Assembly (NCBI RefSeq): GCF_036182465.1 | Contig: NZ_CP108081.1 | Coordinates: 6,572,001-6,636,000, forward strand | Source of the DNA: Streptomyces sp. NBC_00258 | GTDB lineage: Bacteria; Actinomycetota; Actinomycetes; Streptomycetales; Streptomycetaceae | Direction: 5' to 3' | DNA: 64,000 bases | Shown: piece after piece, positions 59,887 to 64,000 of the stretch | Layout of the letters: every line of letters begins with the position of its first letter | Numbering within the stretch: position 1 is the stretch's first letter | Notes under the pieces: generated by a model | Databases searched by the model: none | The model's input: the letters and a program-made list of their open reading frames with translations, nothing else | Told to the model about the DNA's origin: nothing | Made by a program: the position numbers and the translations under genes

Positions 59887-61347
59887 TCAGTCGGCCAGTT
59901 CGGCCCAGAAGTTGGTGAGAGCGGTCTGGCCCAGGCTCGCGAGTGTGAGGACCTGGGAGCCGGTGCCCGTGGGGCCCGTCGAGGTGCCCGGGAGGAGGTG
60001 CAGGCGCTGCGGCGTCGACGGGGCCGCGGCGAGCAGTTCGGCGCGGCCGTCGCGGGTGTAGTCACGGAGGCTGACCGAGTAGCCGAACGCGGCCCGCTCG
60101 CCGGGTTCGCCCTCGATGCCCGCGGTGTTGTAGTCGTAGGCGCGGGAGTTCTTGCCGGTGAGGCCGGAGGCGCTGCCGCGCAGGACGGTGACCGCGCCGG
60201 CGGCCATGCGGGGCGGCGGGCCGCCCGCCCTGACGGACATGCCCGTGTCGGCGGACGTCTCCGCGGCGATGATCTCGCCCGGGGTGCCGACGGCGAGGTC
60301 GGCGTAGCCGTCGCCGTTGGTGTCGGCGGCCGAGACGTCGCCGCCGAAGTCGTCGCCGGTCTCCGGGGTGCCGGGGACGCCGGAGGTGGCCTGGGTGATG
60401 GTCCTCACCGAGCCGCTCGGGCCCGTCGAGGTGCCCGGCAGGACGTACACGGCGCCGCCGGTGCCCGCACGTTCGGCACCGATGGCAAGGTCTCCGTACC
60501 CGTTCTTGTCGAAGTCGGCGATCGCGGCGCCGCTCGACACGAGGGTGGTGGAGGAGGGGAGCTTGACGGTCTTGGTCCGCTTCGGGGCGCCGGAGCCGCC
60601 CTTGTAGAACCAGACGGTGTCCCTGAACGCCCCGACGGCCGTGTCCCATTCACTGCCGAGGACGGCGAAGTCGACGGTTCCGTCCTTGGTGACCTTTCCG
60701 GCGACCACCGTCTCCGGAGTGATCTCCTCGCCGCCGCGCGGGTCGAAGTCGGTCACCTTGCCGTGGGAGCCGGACGTGGTGAACGGGCCGCGCATGAACA
60801 GGATGTTCTCGGAGTCGACGGCCACCACGTCCGGCTTGCCGTCCGCGTTGAAGTCGCCGACCGCGATGTCCTTGGCGAAGGCGCGGTCCTTGTAGAGGGG
60901 GTTCATGTACGAACTGCCGCGGGTGAGACCCGACTTGGAGCCCCAGAGCACGGTGAACGCGCCGGAGCGGCCGTCGTTGGTCTCGCCGATCGCGGTGGCG
61001 ACGACGTCCGCGTACCCGTCCTTGTTCAGGTCGGCCGTCGTGACGTCCGTACCGAAGTAGTCGTTCGACTCGGCCGCGCCGGGGATTCCCGGGCTGTCCT
61101 GGGTGACGACCGTGCGTCTGGAGGGGTCCAGGCCCTTGGCCGTGCCCCATATGACGACGACCGCGCCCGCGTTCTCCGCCTCGCCGACCTTGGCACCGCG
61201 GTCGCCGACGGCGAGGTCGCGATAGCCGTCGCCGTTGAAGTCGTCGACGTACTTGGCGGCGGCCGCGGAGGCCGGAACGGCCAGGGCGAGCGGGGTCAGG
61301 CCCGAGACGAGCATGGCGGCGGCCAGGAGGCAGGTGCGCTTTCGCAA
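59887..61347 (-). CDS. Secreted FG-GAP repeat protein 3
   Basis: 486 residues. Signal peptide ending in PASAAAAKYVDDF. Seven FG-GAP-type repeats, for example DFNGDGYRDLAVG, DLNKDGYADVVAT, DFDKNGYGDLAIG and DTNGDGYADLAVG. One repeat, KVTKDGTVDFAVL, has a weakened calcium loop. Located 67 bp downstream of protein 4. Confidence 0.88.
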   Translation of the reverse strand: MRKRTCLLAAAMLVSGLTPLALAVPASAAAAKYVDDFNGDGYRDLAVGDRGAKVGEAENAGAVVVIWGTAKGLDPSRRTVVTQDSPGIPGAAESNDYFGTDVTTADLNKDGYADVVATAIGETNDGRSGAFTVLWGSKSGLTRGSSYMNPLYKDRAFAKDIAVGDFNADGKPDVVAVDSENILFMRGPFTTSGSHGKVTDFDPRGGEEITPETVVAGKVTKDGTVDFAVLGSEWDTAVGAFRDTVWFYKGGSGAPKRTKTVKLPSSTTLVSSGAAIADFDKNGYGDLAIGAERAGTGGAVYVLPGTSTGPSGSVRTITQATSGVPGTPETGDDFGGDVSAADTNGDGYADLAVGTPGEIIAAETSADTGMSVRAGGPPPRMAAGAVTVLRGSASGLTGKNSRAYDYNTAGIEGEPGERAAFGYSVSLRDYTRDGRAELLAAAPSTPQRLHLLPGTSTGPTGTGSQVLTLASLGQTALTNFWAELAD

Positions 61348-61414
61348 GAGATCTCCAAGTGTGACGGAGGGCGTGCCCCGACCGAGTCCTCGTCGGGGCG
61401 CGCCGGTGCCGGGG

Positions 61415-62854
61415 TCAGGGTGCGATTACCGAGGACCAGTTGGTGAAGTGCTCCTTGGGGAGCCCCACCGCGTTGCCCATGACGCTGTACGAGTTCCTGA
61501 GAGCAGGGCCGCTCGCGGTGCCCTTGAACACCCAGATCCCACCTGTGCTGTTGTTCTCGCCGGACGCGCCGATCACCAGGTCCGGCCTGCCGTCCTTGGT
61601 GAGATCCGCGAGGCGGACGGTCGAGCCGAAGGTGTCGCCCTTCTCGGCGGCTCCCGGAACGGCGGCGGAGTTCTGGCCGATCGTGGTGGAACCGGCGCCC
61701 GTGGGCCCGCCCGCCCGGCCGGGGACGAGGATCACCGATCCGGCGTCCCGGACGGAGCCGAGGTTCTCGCCGGGTACGCCCACCGCGATGTCGCCGAAGC
61801 CGTCGCCGTTGACGTCCGCGACGCTCACATCGGCGCCGAAGTAGTCGTTGGACTCCGCTGCGCCCGGTACGCCCGGGGTGTCCTGGTGGATCAGGATCGG
61901 CTCGGCGGCCCGGTCGACACCGCGGGCTCCGCCCGGCCAGACCGCGATCTGGCCGCCCTTGTGGCCGGTGCCCTCCTGCGGCGTTCCGTCGATGACCGTG
62001 TCGGAGGGGTCGCCGACGACCAGGTCGCCGTAGCCGTCGCCGTTCACGTCGCCGACGGCCACGTTGTCGCCGTCGGTGGACAGCGGAGGCTGCCGCGTCG
62101 ACGGGGCGACGTACACACCCCCGGAGGGGTGGTCGGACAGACCCACGCTGACGGCGATCTCCTCGGGGCGTCCGCTGCCGTCGAGGTCGCCCAGGGCCGT
62201 GTCGTCGAGCGAGGGGGTGTCCGTCCCCAGGCTGTGGGCGGCCGGCTTGCCGGTCCGGGTGAACGGGCCGGTCATGCCGATGCTCGCGCACCAGCCCGCC
62301 ACGGAGACCCGGGGGCGCCCGGGGGCGGCCTTCGGATTGACCGCCGCGACTCCGGTGCCGTACGAGCAGCCGGTGGTGTCCCCGTCCGTGGACGGGCTCG
62401 GCGTCGGCAGGACCGCGCTGTTCTTGAGGCCCTGGGCGCCGCCCCACAGGACGGTGACGCTGCCACGGGTGCGTGCTCCGGTCACGTCCTCGTAGGGCGC
62501 TCCGACGAGCAGGTCCGCGTAGCCGTCGGTGTCGAGGTCGGCGGAGGACACGGAGTGGCCGAAGGCGTCGTACGCCTCCGCCGCGCCCTCGACTCCACTG
62601 CTGTTCTGGGAGATCAGCTGCTTCTTGCCCTTGCCGGGGCCGGACGCCGAGCCGTACAGGACGACGACGGCGCCCGCCCCCGACTTGCCCGAGACGGTGG
62701 CGTCCGGGGCGCCCACGACGAGGTCCCGGTATCCGTCCCCGTTGAAGTCGTCCGCGAACTTCGCCGGGGCGGCGAAGGCTTCGGGCGCCAGGGTCAGCGG
62801 GGTGACCCCCGCCGCCAGTACGGCGGTGAGGGTCAGTGTCGTGCGGATGCGCAT
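61415..62854 (-). CDS. Secreted FG-GAP repeat protein 4
   Basis: 479 residues. Signal peptide followed by FAAPAKFADDFNGDG. Seven blades are visible, though the third (GRPRVSVAGWC region) and fourth (DLDGSGRPEEIAV) have degenerate calcium loops; the third carries a Cys. The start is 11 bp after the stop of the next upstream paralogue, so co-transcription is likely. Confidence 0.88.
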   Translation of the reverse strand: MRIRTTLTLTAVLAAGVTPLTLAPEAFAAPAKFADDFNGDGYRDLVVGAPDATVSGKSGAGAVVVLYGSASGPGKGKKQLISQNSSGVEGAAEAYDAFGHSVSSADLDTDGYADLLVGAPYEDVTGARTRGSVTVLWGGAQGLKNSAVLPTPSPSTDGDTTGCSYGTGVAAVNPKAAPGRPRVSVAGWCASIGMTGPFTRTGKPAAHSLGTDTPSLDDTALGDLDGSGRPEEIAVSVGLSDHPSGGVYVAPSTRQPPLSTDGDNVAVGDVNGDGYGDLVVGDPSDTVIDGTPQEGTGHKGGQIAVWPGGARGVDRAAEPILIHQDTPGVPGAAESNDYFGADVSVADVNGDGFGDIAVGVPGENLGSVRDAGSVILVPGRAGGPTGAGSTTIGQNSAAVPGAAEKGDTFGSTVRLADLTKDGRPDLVIGASGENNSTGGIWVFKGTASGPALRNSYSVMGNAVGLPKEHFTNWSSVIAP

Positions 62855-62865
62855 GTGGCGTCCCC

Positions 62866-64000
62866 TCAGTTGGTGAGGCCGGCGCCGAACGCGCCGTACG
62901 TGTAAGGCAGGTTGAACGCTCCGGGGCCGAAGCCGCGGTCGCCGTTCGGGGAGATGCCCGTGCCGTCGGAGAGCATCGCGGTGACCGCGCCGACGCCCTC
63001 GCCCTCGAAGGTCGCGGAGACCGTGTAGTCGGCCTTGCCGTCGGCCGTGACGTCGGTCAGCAGGACGTCGGAGCCGAAGTAGTCCATGGGCTCGGCGCTG
63101 CCCGGGACGCCGGAGGAGGCCTGGGAGAGGGTGCGGGCGCCGGTCTCGGAGACGCCGTCCGCCGAGCCCTGGAGGAGGACCGTGGAGCCGGTGTCCTCGA
63201 TCGTCTCGATGTCCTCGAAGATGACGCCGATGGCCAGTTCGCCGTAGCCGTCGCCGTTCACGTCACCGATGGAGAGCGCGCTGCCGAAGCCGTCGCGCTC
63301 CTCGTCCGCGCCGGGCACGCCCGGGGAGTCCTGGGTGAGTTCGGCCATGGGCGCGTCGCCGTTGACCGGGCCGCCCGCCGAACCGCGGACGACCGTCACT
63401 CTGCCGCCGAGGCTGCCGGAGTGGTCGTCCTCCGCGGTGAAGACGTTGCCGAGGGCGATCTCGCCGTAGCCGTCGCCGTCGATGTCGCCGATCGCGATGC
63501 TGGTGCCGCCGCCCAGGCCGCGCGGCACGGAGGTCTCCAGACCGGCGGACGTGCCGAGATAAGCGACCCCCTTGGACCAGCTGTTGGGACCGTCCCCGGT
63601 CAGCTCGGTCCGGTAGGTCAGCACGAGGTCGGCCTTCCCGTCGCCGTTCGTGTCACCGGCCTTGATCGCGTCGGCACCGTACGGGGTGGTCTCGGGCAGC
63701 GCGATCCGCTGGGCGGCGCCGGTCGTGCCGGAGCGGGTGAAGCCGCCCTTGACGACGTACGCGTGCGAGGCGGTGGTGCCCGCGGCCAGGTCGGCCTTGC
63801 CGTCGCCGTCGAAGTCGCCCGCCGTCAGGACGCGCCCGAACTCGTCGTGCGTGGTGGCCGCCGGGTCCTTCACCGTCGTACCGCCCGCGACACCGCTCGC
63901 GCCGCCCCACAGGACGGCGACCGTGCCGCCGTCGACGTCGCTCTCGACGTCCTCGCCGGACGCGCCGACCGCGAGGTCCGCGTAGCCGTCACCGTCGAAG
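62866..64000 (-). CDS. Secreted FG-GAP repeat protein 5 (5' end outside window)
   Basis: The frame is open through the window edge at 64000. The visible ~378 residues contain six FG-GAP repeats, starting with FDGDGYADLAVG at the edge and including DFDGDGKADLAAG, DTNGDGKADLVLT, DIDGDGYGEIALG and DVNGDGYGELAIG. The signal peptide and at most one blade should lie outside. Confidence 0.85.
   Translation of the reverse strand, partial: FDGDGYADLAVGASGEDVESDVDGGTVAVLWGGASGVAGGTTVKDPAATTHDEFGRVLTAGDFDGDGKADLAAGTTASHAYVVKGGFTRSGTTGAAQRIALPETTPYGADAIKAGDTNGDGKADLVLTYRTELTGDGPNSWSKGVAYLGTSAGLETSVPRGLGGGTSIAIGDIDGDGYGEIALGNVFTAEDDHSGSLGGRVTVVRGSAGGPVNGDAPMAELTQDSPGVPGADEERDGFGSALSIGDVNGDGYGELAIGVIFEDIETIEDTGSTVLLQGSADGVSETGARTLSQASSGVPGSAEPMDYFGSDVLLTDVTADGKADYTVSATFEGEGVGAVTAMLSDGTGISPNGDRGFGPGAFNLPYTYGAFGAGLTN

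Noticed and set aside
58714..61446. 910-codon plus-strand open frame opposite the FG-GAP genes
   Set aside because: It spans two well-supported minus-strand genes and is rich in Gly/Val/Arg, as expected from the complement of Asp/Gly-rich repeats.

Overview
The window is high-GC actinobacterial DNA and almost certainly Streptomyces. Third codon positions are strongly G/C, GTG and TTG starts are common, and many genes overlap by ATGA or GTGA. Streptomyces-type families recur (WhiJ/AbaA-like XRE plus DUF397 set, SARP regulator, LAL-type LuxR regulator, RepSA/FtsK integrative element). Rare TTA (bldA) codons occur in a few regulatory and mobile-element genes.

Positions 1-22.8 kb look chromosomal: the end of a secreted repeat protein, a cupin and a zinc alcohol dehydrogenase, XRE and AraC regulators, and an envelope group. 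That group holds a membrane Ser/Thr kinase next to an FHA protein, an L,D-transpeptidase, a FemAB aminoacyltransferase overlapping a MurJ-type flippase, a two-component system with a GerMN lipoprotein, and a polysaccharide deacetylase. A YCII protein, a large LuxR regulator and a GNAT enzyme follow.

Positions 22.9-35.3 kb are an accessory island at an intact tRNA-Gly(CCC) gene (35265-35338, minus strand). The 46-bp 3' part of that tRNA recurs at 25233 and 22906, so two elements appear stacked in tandem. No integrase remains. The cargo is a Uma2-type protein, a nonsense-mutated HsdS-like fragment, a GT-B-like/unknown gene pair, a STAND NTPase with TPRs facing a SARP-NB-ARC-TPR regulator, a small protein sharing a linker-like motif with the STAND protein, and a toxin-antitoxin pair whose toxin is frameshifted.

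Positions 36.9-48.2 kb are an 11.3-kb actinomycete integrative and conjugative element (AICE) with a large serine recombinase, RepSA-type initiator, FtsK/Tra translocase, Spd-like membrane proteins, a GGDEF protein and an XRE-TPR regulator. It sits inside the 3' end of a phosphoribosyltransferase gene. The displaced native 3' end can be read at the far side (48210-48263) next to its terminator, and an 8-bp core TGGAGTGT marks both junctions.

Positions 48.3-64 kb return to chromosomal content: a DMT-type membrane protein, a GNAT-like protein, a sulfite oxidase-like enzyme divergent from a FAD-linked oxidase, a Yip1-family protein, an anti-sigma-like ATPase next to an XRE/DUF397 pair, and a VOC protein. 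Five secreted FG-GAP (integrin-like) proteins are present, four of them in one tight co-directional array running off the end of the window. Each complete one shows seven repeats, as expected of a seven-bladed propeller.
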